From Paenarthrobacter aurescens (GTDB lineage Bacteria; Actinomycetota; Actinomycetes; Actinomycetales; Micrococcaceae): DNA of 64,000 nucleotides. How positions within the stretch are numbered: position 1 is the stretch's first letter; each line of letters opens with the position of its first letter. The notes beneath the pieces were generated by a model. It had not been told where the DNA came from. It searched no databases and saw nothing but the letters and a program-made list of their open reading frames with translations. The position numbers and the translations under genes are program-made. The stretch covers positions 124,001 through 188,000 of the forward strand of contig NZ_JAOEFX010000007.1 in NCBI RefSeq assembly GCF_025421775.1, in the 5' to 3' direction. Below are positions 40,898-49,945 of this stretch, piece after piece.

Positions 40898-41875
40898 TCA
40901 GAAATGGGTGGGCTCTTCGACCAATGCCGTGGCAATGCTGTCGGCGTCGTCCAGTGCAGCAAGGTAGCGTTCGGCGTCCAGTGCAGCTGAGCATCCGGTG
41001 CCTGCGGCAGTAATGGCCTGGCGATAGCGATGATCCACGGCATCCCCGCACGCGAAGACGCCCGAAAGATTGGTGCAGGTGGTGGGAGAATCCACCTTGA
41101 TGTAGCCCTCATCATCGAGGTCCACTTGTCCGGCAACCAGTTCCGTCCGCGGCAAATGACCGATGGCCACGAAGATTCCCGTAGCGGCCTGTTCGCGTGT
41201 CTCACCGGTCCGGGTGTCCTTGAGCGTCACTCCGGTGACCTTGGTGTCACCATGAATGGCCGTAATAGCCGAGTTCCATGCGAACGTGATCTTGGGATTG
41301 TCCTTGGCACGCTGGGCCATGATCCGGGATGCCCGCAGCTCCCCCTTACGCACGACCACTGTTACGGACTTTCCGAAGCGCGTCAGGAAGGTCGCTTCCT
41401 CCATTGCGGAGTCCCCACCGCCCACAACGATGATGTCCTGCTCGCGGAAGAAGAAGCCGTCGCACGTGGCACACCAGGACACACCGTGGCCGCTGAGCTT
41501 CTTCTCTTCCGGCAGGCCAAGTTCTTTGTAGGCAGAGCCCGTGGCGAGGATGACGGCAGGTGCCTCGTGAGCCTCACCGGCTCCGGTGACCACGCGCTTT
41601 AGGTGGCCCTTGAGATCAACCTCCGTGACGTCGTCGAACACTATCCTTGCGCCAAATTTTTCGGCTTGTTCCTGGAGTCCGTCCATGAGCTCGGGGCCTT
41701 GGATCCCGCCCGGGAAGCCGGGAAAGTTCTCCACCTCTGTAGTGTTCATCAAGGCACCACCGGCGGTGACCGAGCCGGCGAAGACCAAGGGGTTCAGCCC
41801 AGCGCGTGCAGCGTAGATGGCGGCCGTGTACCCGGCGGGGCCGGACCCGATGATGATCAGCTGTTCGTTGCTCAT
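40898..41875 (-). CDS. trxB: Thioredoxin reductase of the ars operon
   Basis: A 325-residue TrxB: FAD motif LIIIGSGPAGYTAAIYAARA, redox centre SWCATCDGFFFREQDIIVVG (CATC), NADPH motif VGGGDSAMEEATFLTRFG and the C-terminal GVFACGDAVDHRYRQAITAA. It reduces thioredoxin-like partners with NADPH. In this operon it presumably feeds electrons to the arsenate reductases or protects thiols against arsenite. Confidence 0.92.
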   Translation of the reverse strand: MSNEQLIIIGSGPAGYTAAIYAARAGLNPLVFAGSVTAGGALMNTTEVENFPGFPGGIQGPELMDGLQEQAEKFGARIVFDDVTEVDLKGHLKRVVTGAGEAHEAPAVILATGSAYKELGLPEEKKLSGHGVSWCATCDGFFFREQDIIVVGGGDSAMEEATFLTRFGKSVTVVVRKGELRASRIMAQRAKDNPKITFAWNSAITAIHGDTKVTGVTLKDTRTGETREQAATGIFVAIGHLPRTELVAGQVDLDDEGYIKVDSPTTCTNLSGVFACGDAVDHRYRQAITAAGTGCSAALDAERYLAALDDADSIATALVEEPTHF

Positions 41876-41899
41876 GGGAAATCGCTCCTTGTAGTCGGG

Positions 41900-42322
41900 T
41901 TACTTGGCGGCGGGGATCAGCGAGGCAATCAGGCCCTCAATGCGGGTCTTGATCTCGTCGCGGATGGGACGGACGGCTTCGACGCCCTGCCCGGCGGGAT
42001 CTTCAAGAACCCAGTCCTCGTAGCGTTTGCCGGGGAAATACGGGCACTCGTCACCGCAACCCATGGTGACCACTACGTCGGATTCTTTGACGGCTTCAGT
42101 GGTGAGGACCTTGGGAATCTCGGCCGACATATCGATGCCAAGTTCAGACATGGCTTCAACGGCAGCTGGATTGACCTTTTCGGCCGGCTGGGAACCGGCG
42201 GAGCGGACCTCGATGGCGCCTTGGGAAAGTGTGGTGAGGAATGCGGCGGCCATCTGCGAGCGCCCTGCATTGTGAACGCAGACGAAGAGTACGGACGGCT
42301 TTTTGGCAGTTTGGGGGGTCAT
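41900..42322 (-). CDS. arsC: Arsenate reductase (mycothiol-type LMW phosphatase fold)
   Basis: A 140-residue enzyme with VLFVCVHNAGRSQMAAAFLT and VTMGCGDECPYFPGKRYEDW, the complete signature of actinobacterial arsenate-mycothiol transferases. It reduces arsenate to arsenite together with mycothiol and mycoredoxin. Closely similar to the C-terminal domain of the longer arsC at 38790-39449. Placed directly behind acr3, 15 nt after its stop. Confidence 0.92.
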   Translation of the reverse strand: MTPQTAKKPSVLFVCVHNAGRSQMAAAFLTTLSQGAIEVRSAGSQPAEKVNPAAVEAMSELGIDMSAEIPKVLTTEAVKESDVVVTMGCGDECPYFPGKRYEDWVLEDPAGQGVEAVRPIRDEIKTRIEGLIASLIPAAK

Positions 42323-42337
42323 GGATTTCCTCGAAGG

Positions 42338-43438
42338 TCAGGCAGCGATAGTGGCTGGGGTGAAATAGCGCTTGCGCGCCCAGAGGGCTACATACACAAG
42401 TGCAACAAGGACTGGCACTTCAATCAAGGGTCCGACGACGCCCGCGAGGGCCTGCCCTGACGCAACACCGAAGGTACCGATCGCTACGGCAATTGCCAGT
42501 TCGAAGTTGTTGCCGGCAGCCGTGAACGCAAGGGTGGTGGTTTTCGCATAACCGAGATTCAACAAACGCCCGATCACCATTCCGGCGCCGAACACCACAA
42601 CGAAGTAGACCAACAACGGCAAAGCAATCCGAAGAACGTCCATCGGCTTGGAAGTGATGGTCGCGCCCTGGAGCGCAAAAAGGATCGTGATGGTGAAGAG
42701 GAGCCCGTAGAGGGCCCAGGGACCAATCCTTGGCAGGAAGTTCTTCTCGTACCAGCCCCGGCCCTTGGTCTTCTCACCGATGAGGCGGGTGAGCAGGCCG
42801 GCAACCAGCGGGATGCCCAGGAAGATCAGCACCGAAAGAGTGATGGCCCAGAATGAGAAGTCGGCCGCCGTGGTGGGAAGACCCAGGAGGGACGGCAGCC
42901 ACTGGAGGTAGAACCAGCCCAGTGCACCAAATGCGAAGACTTGGAAAACAGAGTTGATGAACACCAGGACCGCTGCCGATTCGCGGTCTCCACAAGCGAG
43001 GTCGTTCCAGATCATGACCATGGCGATGCAGCGCGCCAAGCCGACAATGATCAGCCCGGTCCGGTATTCCGGCAGGTCAGGGATGAACGCCCAGGCCAGG
43101 GCAAACATGAAGGCCGGCGCCAGAACCCAATTGATGACCAATGACGTAACCATCAGTTTCCGGTCGGCCAGCACCCGGTGCGCCCGGTCGTAGCGGACCT
43201 TGGCAAGGACCGGGTACATCATCACCAACAGGCCAATGGCGATCGGCAAGGACACCTCTCCGATCTTCACTGCCTCCAGCGCGGTATTCAAGCCGGGAAC
43301 GACGCTGCCCAGCAGCAGGCCAAGGGCCATGGCCGCAATGATCCACACCGGAAGGTACCGGTCCATGGCCGATAGCTTCCCGGGGACGACAGGCTCTGCG
43401 TCGTTCTGTTGGCGTGCGGTTTGCATCGGAGTGCTCAC
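42338..43438 (-). CDS. acr3: Arsenite efflux permease, ACR3 family
   Basis: A 366-residue ten-helix permease. GTG 43438 follows CAGGAAAC; further upstream codons are not conserved. Family segments: MDRYLPVWIIAAMALGLLLG at the start, RCIAMVMIWNDLACGDRESA with the conserved cysteine used in arsenite transport, FINSVFQVFAFGALGWFYL and TAAGNNFELAIAVAIGTFGV near the end. First gene of the six-gene minus-strand ars operon, under the ArsR-controlled promoter. Confidence 0.94.
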   Translation of the reverse strand: MSTPMQTARQQNDAEPVVPGKLSAMDRYLPVWIIAAMALGLLLGSVVPGLNTALEAVKIGEVSLPIAIGLLVMMYPVLAKVRYDRAHRVLADRKLMVTSLVINWVLAPAFMFALAWAFIPDLPEYRTGLIIVGLARCIAMVMIWNDLACGDRESAAVLVFINSVFQVFAFGALGWFYLQWLPSLLGLPTTAADFSFWAITLSVLIFLGIPLVAGLLTRLIGEKTKGRGWYEKNFLPRIGPWALYGLLFTITILFALQGATITSKPMDVLRIALPLLVYFVVVFGAGMVIGRLLNLGYAKTTTLAFTAAGNNFELAIAVAIGTFGVASGQALAGVVGPLIEVPVLVALVYVALWARKRYFTPATIAA

Positions 43439-43529
43439 GCGTTTCCTGTCTCTGTTCGGGGATTCAACTCGAAGATTCACTTCAAGGGGTCACTTCAAGG
43501 GGTCAGCGAAGGACATAGATTGATGAACT

Positions 43530-43567
43530 TCGATATGAGTATCTCCAGTTATATCGACGCTTGTCAA
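43530..43567. promoter_or_regulatory. ars operator and leftward promoter
   Basis: Inverted repeat TCGATAT (43530-43536) / ATATCGA (43551-43557). On the minus strand a promoter overlaps it: -35 TTGACA (43567-43562), 17-nt spacer, -10 AGATAC (43544-43539). The operator thus covers the acr3 promoter and also lies just upstream of arsR, so ArsR binding would silence both directions until arsenite is present. Confidence 0.78.
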
Positions 43568-43587
43568 TGTATGTGCATAATGGATGC

Positions 43588-43950
43588 ATGAACTCCGGGA
43601 GAACTCTCGAACTGACCCCAGTGGACGCAGCATCAGAGGCGTGCTGCGAGCCGTCGGGACAACCGTCCATCGACGACTACGAGGCACAGCTGAGGGCATC
43701 GGTGTTCAAAGCCCTCGCGGATCCCAACCGCCTGCGCCTCCTGTCCATCGTCAAGAGTTCAGACGGCGGCGAGGCGTGCGTGTGCGACCTCACCGAGCCC
43801 CTGAACCTCGGACAGCCAACGGTGTCCCATCACCTGAAAATCCTGGTCGATGCCGGCCTCCTGCACCGTGAGAAGCGCGGTACATGGGCGTATTACTCAT
43901 TGGTCCCCGGAAGCATCGAACGGACCACCGGACTGCTGGAAAGCCTGTGA
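43588..43950 (+). CDS. arsR: ArsR-family arsenic-responsive repressor
   Basis: A 120-residue winged-helix repressor from ATG 43588. The recognition region is CVCDLTEPLNLGQPTVSHHL, with the CxC pair in EACVCDL at the start of the DNA-binding domain and extra N-terminal cysteines (EACCEPS) that can form the arsenite site. It also has VFKALADPNRLRLLSIVKSS. It controls the divergent ars operon through the inverted repeat at 43530-43557. Its stop overlaps the next gene's GTG. Confidence 0.93.
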   Translation: MNSGRTLELTPVDAASEACCEPSGQPSIDDYEAQLRASVFKALADPNRLRLLSIVKSSDGGEACVCDLTEPLNLGQPTVSHHLKILVDAGLLHREKRGTWAYYSLVPGSIERTTGLLESL

Positions 43951-44492
43951 CCAGCGAGGCTGCAACCGACTCACGTCCCAGCGATGCCAAAGATGTCCTC
44001 ATCCGGCCCATGGCGAAGCAGGACTGGCCGGCCGTCAGGGAGATCTTCACCGCGGGTATCGAGTCCGGGCACGCGACCTTTGAAGCCGCCGCCCCGGAGT
44101 GGGATCACTTCGACGCAACCCGGCTCACGGATCACCGGCTAGTCGCGGAAAGGGAAGGCCGGATTCTTGGCTGGGCCGCGGTTTCCCGGGTGTCCTCACG
44201 AGCCGCGTACTCGGGTGTCGTGGAGCATTCCATTTACGTCGCGGGGGAAGCCAGGGGCCTCGGTATTGGCAAGTGCCTGCTCCGTGCGCTCATCGCCTCC
44301 ACCGAGGCTGGAGGACTGTGGACCATTCAAGCCAGCGTGTTTCCCGAGAATGAGGCCAGCCTCAGGCTCCACGCGGCTGAGGGGTTTGTCGTTGTCGGCC
44401 ACCGTAGCCGGATCGCCCGCATGCCGTATGGTCCACTTGCCGGACAGTGGCGGGACACCGTCCTGATTGAACGCCGTTCCTCTGCACTCTGA
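43947..44492 (+). CDS. arsN: GNAT acetyltransferase, ArsN1-like
   Basis: A 181-residue GNAT enzyme of the phosphinothricin acetyltransferase type: IRPMAKQDWPAVREIFTAGI, ESGHATFEAAAPEWDHFDAT, HSIYVAGEARGLGIGKCLLR (acetyl-CoA loop), ASVFPENEASLRLHAAEGFV. GTG 43947 overlaps the arsR stop, so the two are coupled. ArsN1 enzymes acetylate arsinothricin, an organoarsenical antibiotic, as well as phosphinothricin analogues; placement with arsR supports this assignment. Confidence 0.85.
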   Translation: MTSEAATDSRPSDAKDVLIRPMAKQDWPAVREIFTAGIESGHATFEAAAPEWDHFDATRLTDHRLVAEREGRILGWAAVSRVSSRAAYSGVVEHSIYVAGEARGLGIGKCLLRALIASTEAGGLWTIQASVFPENEASLRLHAAEGFVVVGHRSRIARMPYGPLAGQWRDTVLIERRSSAL

Positions 44493-44571
44493 GTCCGGCG
44501 GAAGGGCTCGACCTTGATGGTGAGGCGGAGTAGCGTCTCCGCATAAAGCCGCATCATCATTGGGAGATTCC

Positions 44572-46122
44572 ATGGACAGCCCCATGACAGCCCAGCCGGA
44601 GCCCGTGGATTGGACACCACCCGGCAAAGGCGTGTGGGCCCGCAACTTCAGGCTCGGTGAGTGGCTCCCTGATCCGGTGACACCGCTGTTTGAGGACTGG
44701 CTCCTCCCTCTGATCGAGACCGGTTTCCTCGACGGCATGGAGGACGACGTCGGCGTGCGTGTGCCATTTCGATACGGCTCCGTGAATGGCTGGTATTTCA
44801 ATTCCCCGCCAATTCCTGCGCCGCGGACCTTGGTGCCGCTGATACTCCGCAGCCGGGGTCGTCTGCCCTGGTTCCTCATCAACGTCCTGCTCCGTGTGTC
44901 GAGCAACCCGGCTGCGGCACACCGCGCAGTTCTCCACGGGCTGGAGTTGAAGTGGCGTGAACTGTTGCTGCCCGAATACAAGGAACTCGTCCGCAACGCG
45001 GAAAGTGAAGTCGAGACGGCATCACCCGCCAGGCTTATCGAAGTGGTAGAAGCCATCAGCCGGCAGGCCGGGATCCAGCTCTGGTCCCTGGCTGTGGTGG
45101 GCGGTTCTGCCTGGAAAATGGAATCGGCGCTCGCCAGGTTTTGGGGCAGGAAACTGGCTGGCCCCCTGAGCGGGACACCGGCGGGCAAGCTCGGCTACCA
45201 AGTTCTGCTCCGTGGCATGACCGGAACCCCGCCAGGACCGACCCCGCATACCGTCTACTCCCTCGACTGGTATCACCCGACTGCCGGCGAGATGGGACAC
45301 ACAGATCTGGTGGCAGGCGTGGAGTCCGCCATCGACATAACTTCAAAGCTGAACCATCAGCGTTCCCAGGCGGAGGCCGCAGCCCGCGACGTATTGATTG
45401 ACTCCCGAGGCATGCTGACGCGGTTCGATTCCCTCCTCACGATGGCCCGCTATTACGCTGCCGTGCGGGAAGAGCAGGCCCTGCATCTGAGCCTCGGGTG
45501 GCCGGTCCTGCGCCGCTGCGCCCAAAGGCTGGGAGACCACCTCGCCAGCGCAGGCGCCGTCGTCGAACCCCAGGACATTCACTTCCTCACCTTGGAGGAG
45601 GTCCGCCGCCCGGAAAGGGACTACCGCGGACAGGTTGAAGGTCGCCGCGACACCTGGAATCGACAAAAACAACTGGACGCACCGCTCCTCATCGGCGAAC
45701 CCGTGAGGTTCGGCGGCGAACCGGGAAGATCCCGAACTGACCCGGTGGCACAAGCCGTGGAAGCAGCCAGAACGTCTTCCGACTATCCGAAGGATGCCAT
45801 CATCGGCCACCCGGCCAGCACCGGGCGCGCAAGCGGCAGGGTGCGGATCATGGAAGGACTGGAGGACGCCAACAGCTTCCAGGCAGGCGAAATCCTGGTT
45901 GCCCGCTCCACCGCTCCGGCGTGGACACCACTCTTCGCCAGGGCAGCCGCGGTGGTTACCGACGGCGGAACCCTGGCGGCCCACGCTTCGATCATTGCCC
46001 GCGAGTACGGAATCCCCGCCGTCGTCGGGACGCGCGACGCAACCCGGCGCCTCCACACAGGCCAACAAGTGACCGTGGATGGCGGCGCCGGTTACGTCGA
46101 CACGGGAATCCAACGGGACTAA
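44572..46122 (+). CDS. PEP-utilising-enzyme mobile-domain protein without ATP-grasp domain
   Basis: A 516-residue protein from ATG 44572 behind GGGAG. The last ~80 residues are the swivelling phosphohistidine domain of PEP synthase/rifampin phosphotransferase: VARSTAPAWTPLFARAAAVV, then TDGGTLAAHASIIAREYGIP AVVGT, with the phospho-accepting histidine in AAHAS. The preceding ~430 residues resemble the linker half of rifampicin phosphotransferase-like proteins (WYFNSPPIPAPRTLV), but there is no ATP-grasp or PEP-binding TIM barrel. Such split proteins may need a separate ATP-binding partner; none is adjacent. Function unknown. Confidence 0.75.
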   Translation: MDSPMTAQPEPVDWTPPGKGVWARNFRLGEWLPDPVTPLFEDWLLPLIETGFLDGMEDDVGVRVPFRYGSVNGWYFNSPPIPAPRTLVPLILRSRGRLPWFLINVLLRVSSNPAAAHRAVLHGLELKWRELLLPEYKELVRNAESEVETASPARLIEVVEAISRQAGIQLWSLAVVGGSAWKMESALARFWGRKLAGPLSGTPAGKLGYQVLLRGMTGTPPGPTPHTVYSLDWYHPTAGEMGHTDLVAGVESAIDITSKLNHQRSQAEAAARDVLIDSRGMLTRFDSLLTMARYYAAVREEQALHLSLGWPVLRRCAQRLGDHLASAGAVVEPQDIHFLTLEEVRRPERDYRGQVEGRRDTWNRQKQLDAPLLIGEPVRFGGEPGRSRTDPVAQAVEAARTSSDYPKDAIIGHPASTGRASGRVRIMEGLEDANSFQAGEILVARSTAPAWTPLFARAAAVVTDGGTLAAHASIIAREYGIPAVVGTRDATRRLHTGQQVTVDGGAGYVDTGIQRD

Positions 46123-48293
46123 CGCCCCACCGAAGCTTCTTCCCCCTCGAGAGACCCAACCGGGGCTGCGGAAGACCCACGCCCAAGCTTGCCCGGCCAC
46201 CAGATCTTGCTGCCGATGTCGTACGCCAGGGCAGGCACCAAGAGCGAGCGCACCAGCACGGTATCCAGCAGCACGCCGAACGCAACAATGAACGCCAGCT
46301 GCACCAGGAACATGATGGGGATGACTCCGAGTGCAGCGAAAGTAGCGGCCAGCACCACACCGGCGGAGGTGATCACACCACCGGTAACAGCGAGCCCCCG
46401 CAGGATTCCCGGCCGTGTCCCGTGCTTCAAGGATTCTTCACGGACCCTGCTCATCAGGAAGATGTTGTAGTCCACGCCGAGGGCCACCAGGAACACGAAC
46501 CCGAACAGCGGCACTGTGGCATCTGCCCCGGAGAATCCGAACACTCCATTGAAGACCCATGCCGAGACGCCCATCGCGGCACCATAGGACAGGACCACCG
46601 ACAACACCAGCAGCACCGGTGCAACCACGGAGCGCAGCAGGAGCATCAGGATGAAGAGGATGACCACCAGCACGATCGGGATAATGACCACCAAGTCGCG
46701 TTGCGCGGTGGTGTTGGTGTCCAGCGCGGTCGCCGTCACTCCACCCACCAAGGCTCCGGAATCAACGTCGCGGACAGCCACCCGCAGCGATTTCACCGCT
46801 TCTTCGGCCTCGATCGAATCTGCGGCGGCGTTCAACGTCGCGTTGATGAGGACCTTGCCGTCGCGGACGGCCGGTTCGGCAGGAGTGCCCGGGGCGCCGG
46901 TGACGGGAACATTGCCTTCAGCCAGCAGGTAGGCGTCACCTACGCCGTCGGCTGCTTTGACCTTGTCCAGGACCTGCTGCGCGGCGCTTTGGGAGGCGAC
47001 CACGACGGCGGGGCTGCCGCTGCCGGCGTCGAAGTGGCGCGCCAGTGCATCCTGGCCGTCAACGGCGTCGGACTGGGACAGAATCACGTCCGTTTGCGGG
47101 ACACCGTTGGCCTTCAATTGCAGGATGCCGGTGGATGCCACCAGGAGCAGCAGCACGGAAGCTACCCACACAACGCGGGGCCGCTTGGAAACCAGGCGGG
47201 CCGTGGCACGCCACAGACCCTTTTGCCCCTCAAGCCCGGTGACAATTTCCGGTTCGCGTTCGTCGGCGGGCAGCAGCTTGGGCCGGAAAGGCCAGAAAGC
47301 GGCACGACCCAGCAAAGCCATCAGCGCGGGCAGCAGTGTGAGGGCGGCGAAGAGCGAGCAGAGGATGCCGGCCGCCGCGACGGGACCGAGGGCCTTGTTG
47401 GAGTTCAGGTCGGAGAAGAGCAGGCAGAGCAGGGCGATGATTACCGTCGCGCCGGAGGCAAGGATGGGTTCGAACGACGCCTTCCATGCCGTGATGACAG
47501 CCTGCGTGCGGTTGGTGGTGTGGGTCAGCGCCTCACGGAAACGCGCCACGAAAAGCAGCGCATAGTCGGTCGCTGCGCCGATCACCAGAATGGACAGGAT
47601 GCCTTGGCTTTGGCCGTTGAGCTGGATCCAATCCATCTTGGCCATGCCGAACACCAGCAAAATGGCGGCGCAGAGAGCGAACACCGAGGTGAAGAGCACT
47701 GCGATAGGCAGCACCACTGAGCGGTAAACCAGCAGGAGGATCACGAACACCGCACCCAAGGCAACCAGCAGCAGAATGCCGTCGATGCCGCCGAACGCGT
47801 TGACGAGGTCGGCGGTCAGGCCGGCCGGACCCGTCACGAATGCCTGCATGCCATCGGGTGCGCCGGGCTGGACCACATCCCGCAGCTCCTGGACTTTTTC
47901 GCGCAGCTCATCGGAGGACGCCATGGGAACGATGAACTGGACGGCTTTGCCGTCCTCCGACGGAATAGGCCCGACGACGGCGCTCCCCAGCTTGAGTGCC
48001 TCGATGTCGGCTTTCAGCCGGGCTGCTTCGCCCAGCTGCGCCGGGGTGAATGCGGTGTCGTTCTCCACCACCACCACCGCGGGTATTTCATCGGAGTCCC
48101 TGAACTTGGCCTGCCAGTCGCCCGCCTCGGTGGCTTCGGCGCCGGCAGGGAGGAAGGAGGCTTGGTCGTTGGACGAGACTTCCTCCAAACGACCAAACGT
48201 AGGGCCGCCAATGCCGGCAATGCCCAGCCAGGTGATGACCAGCACCACAGGTATCAGCCAGCGCAGCCAGAACGGTACCTTCTGCGAGTTCAT
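46119..48293 (-). CDS. MMPL/RND-type membrane transporter
   Basis: A 724-residue MMPL protein with the two-fold repeat of this family: a first helix (FWLRWLIPVVLVITWLGIAG), a periplasmic loop, a 5-6 helix bundle (DGILLLVALGAVFVILLLVY, SILVIGAATDYALLFVARFR with the conserved GxxxDYALL), then a second set ending GVDYNIFLMSRVREES. The C-terminal charged tail is short. Exports lipids or drugs by proton antiport. Divergent from a MarR regulator, typical of an inducible efflux system; overlaps the convergent swivel-domain gene by 4 nt. Confidence 0.92.
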   Translation of the reverse strand: MNSQKVPFWLRWLIPVVLVITWLGIAGIGGPTFGRLEEVSSNDQASFLPAGAEATEAGDWQAKFRDSDEIPAVVVVENDTAFTPAQLGEAARLKADIEALKLGSAVVGPIPSEDGKAVQFIVPMASSDELREKVQELRDVVQPGAPDGMQAFVTGPAGLTADLVNAFGGIDGILLLVALGAVFVILLLVYRSVVLPIAVLFTSVFALCAAILLVFGMAKMDWIQLNGQSQGILSILVIGAATDYALLFVARFREALTHTTNRTQAVITAWKASFEPILASGATVIIALLCLLFSDLNSNKALGPVAAAGILCSLFAALTLLPALMALLGRAAFWPFRPKLLPADEREPEIVTGLEGQKGLWRATARLVSKRPRVVWVASVLLLLVASTGILQLKANGVPQTDVILSQSDAVDGQDALARHFDAGSGSPAVVVASQSAAQQVLDKVKAADGVGDAYLLAEGNVPVTGAPGTPAEPAVRDGKVLINATLNAAADSIEAEEAVKSLRVAVRDVDSGALVGGVTATALDTNTTAQRDLVVIIPIVLVVILFILMLLLRSVVAPVLLVLSVVLSYGAAMGVSAWVFNGVFGFSGADATVPLFGFVFLVALGVDYNIFLMSRVREESLKHGTRPGILRGLAVTGGVITSAGVVLAATFAALGVIPIMFLVQLAFIVAFGVLLDTVLVRSLLVPALAYDIGSKIWWPGKLGRGSSAAPVGSLEGEEASVGR

Positions 48294-48337
48294 GAGTCCT
48301 TCTTCTCCGGGGGATGCGTCGTGATCTTTATTCCACC

Positions 48338-48352
48338 ATAGATTATCTCTAT
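48338..48352. promoter_or_regulatory. Candidate MarR operator
   Basis: ATAGA-TTATC-TCTAT within a longer AT-rich partial palindrome (TTCCACCATAGAT ... ATCATGGAAC), 45 nt upstream of the MMPL start and 108 nt upstream of marR. Size and position suit a MarR dimer; the match is short. Confidence 0.5.
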
Positions 48353-48460
48353 CATGGAACTATTCCAAGAGTGCTGTGGATTGAATGCCGGTTTCCCGGA
48401 CTGCTGGGAGTAATATCCGGAAGGCAGCAAACACGAGACAACGCATGCAGGAGGGCGGAC

Positions 48461-49000
48461 ATGTCGGACCCAACAGTCCCGCGCCCAGAGGCGGGCCCGC
48501 CCGTACCTGGCCGCCCCGGGAACGCTGCTCCCCAGGAACTGGTACGACTCCTCCAGGACTTCACCCTCGAAGCCAACCACTACGTTGACGCCGCCGGCGG
48601 CCGGAACGACATGCACCGGACGGACCTCAACGCGCTCGCCGTCATCATGCGCCACTCCGCAGCCGGCCGAGTGGTCACGCCGGGCGTCCTGCGCTCCGAA
48701 CTCCGGCTCAGCTCCCCCGCAACCACGGCCCTGGTGGACCGGTTGCACGCCAGCGGACATGTGGTGCGCGAACGGCTCGGCACGGACCGGCGCCAGGTCC
48801 AGCTGCACATGACGCCCAAGGCCTACCGCGATGGAAGCGCCATGTTCATGCCCCTCGCCATCCGGATGGGCCAGGCCATGGCTGCCTACAGCGCAGAAGA
48901 GCTGGATCTCGTCCAGCGCTTCATGGCGGACATGGTGGAAGCCACTCTCGCCGCACGGCAGGAAGCCACGCACAAGAGTGACGAGCCGCAAGGCACCTAA
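48461..49000 (+). CDS. MarR-family transcriptional regulator
   Basis: A 179-residue protein from ATG 48461 behind GGAGG (the frame extends to 48314 but those codons overlap the regulatory region). The winged helix reads VVTPGVLRSELRLSSPATTA LVDRLHASGHVVRERLGTDR, then RQVQLHMTPKAYRDG. It probably represses the divergent MMPL transporter and responds to its substrate. Confidence 0.85.
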   Translation: MSDPTVPRPEAGPPVPGRPGNAAPQELVRLLQDFTLEANHYVDAAGGRNDMHRTDLNALAVIMRHSAAGRVVTPGVLRSELRLSSPATTALVDRLHASGHVVRERLGTDRRQVQLHMTPKAYRDGSAMFMPLAIRMGQAMAAYSAEELDLVQRFMADMVEATLAARQEATHKSDEPQGT

Positions 49001-49029
49001 TTCCACCTTCCAAGTTGTAGCGTTTCCCT

Positions 49030-49845
49030 ATGAACGCGCAGCAGCCTGAAGATGTCTATACCCACGGGCACCACGAGTCGGTTGTCCGGGCCCACGCCTC
49101 ACGGACGGTCGAGAATTCGGCCGCGTTTGTCATTCCCCATCTCACCGCCGGGACGTCAGTGCTCGACGTCGGGTGCGGACCTGGCAGCATCACGTGTGAC
49201 TTCGCGGGGCTGGTTGCGCCCGCGCAAGTGATCGGTCTGGATCGGTCCGCTGACATCGTGGCCCAAGCAACGGAGCTGGCTACCGAGCGAGGTGTGGACA
49301 ACGTAACCTTCCAGACGGGCAATATCTACGATCTCGACTTCGAAGACGAGTCCTTCGACCTCGTCCACGCCCACCAGGTCCTGCAACACCTGACTGACCC
49401 CGTCGCAGCCCTGCGGGAGATGCGCCGCGTAGCCAAGCCCGGGGCCATCGTTGCCGTGCGCGACGCCGACTTCCATGGCATGAGCTGGTACCCGGAAGTC
49501 CCCGAACTGGACGACTGGATGGAGCTCTACCAGAAGATCGCCCGCCGCAACGGAGCAGAACCCGACGCAGGCCGTCGCCTGGTTTCGTGGGCGCAGCAGG
49601 CAGGTTTCACCCAGGTAGCGCCCACCAGCAGCAATTGGCTTTACGCCACCGCCCAGCAGCGCGCCTGGCAGTCCCGGGTCTGGAGCGAGCGCGTGCTGCA
49701 CTCCGCGTTCGCCGAGCAAGCCCTCGAGTACGGCTTCGCCAACGAAGCCGACCTCGCCCGGATCGCCGCGGGCTGGCACCGCTGGGGAGTCACCGACGAC
49801 GGCTACTTCCTCATTCCCAACGGAGAAGTGATCGCCCGGGCCTGA
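49030..49845 (+). CDS. SAM-dependent methyltransferase (class I, UbiE-like)
   Basis: A 271-residue methyltransferase. Motif I is TSVLDVGCGPGSITCDFAGL. Motif II reads QVIGLDRSADIVAQATELA and the post-motif FDLVHAHQVLQHLTDPVAAL is typical of small-molecule methyltransferases. The substrate is not predictable. It follows marR by 29 nt on the same strand, so it may be co-transcribed. Confidence 0.88.
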   Translation: MNAQQPEDVYTHGHHESVVRAHASRTVENSAAFVIPHLTAGTSVLDVGCGPGSITCDFAGLVAPAQVIGLDRSADIVAQATELATERGVDNVTFQTGNIYDLDFEDESFDLVHAHQVLQHLTDPVAALREMRRVAKPGAIVAVRDADFHGMSWYPEVPELDDWMELYQKIARRNGAEPDAGRRLVSWAQQAGFTQVAPTSSNWLYATAQQRAWQSRVWSERVLHSAFAEQALEYGFANEADLARIAAGWHRWGVTDDGYFLIPNGEVIARA

Positions 49846-49945
49846 ATAGCCGAAAAAAGTTTGCCGAACCATGTAGAAAAGCCCACCGCAGTTCCGACCC
49901 ATGAGTGAAAGCACCCAAACCGGGGCCATTCATAAGGAGTTTGAG

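Noticed and set aside
45921..47720. A 599-codon plus-strand frame opposite the MMPL gene
   Set aside because: Antisense shadow of the MMPL transporter; composition is not protein-like.
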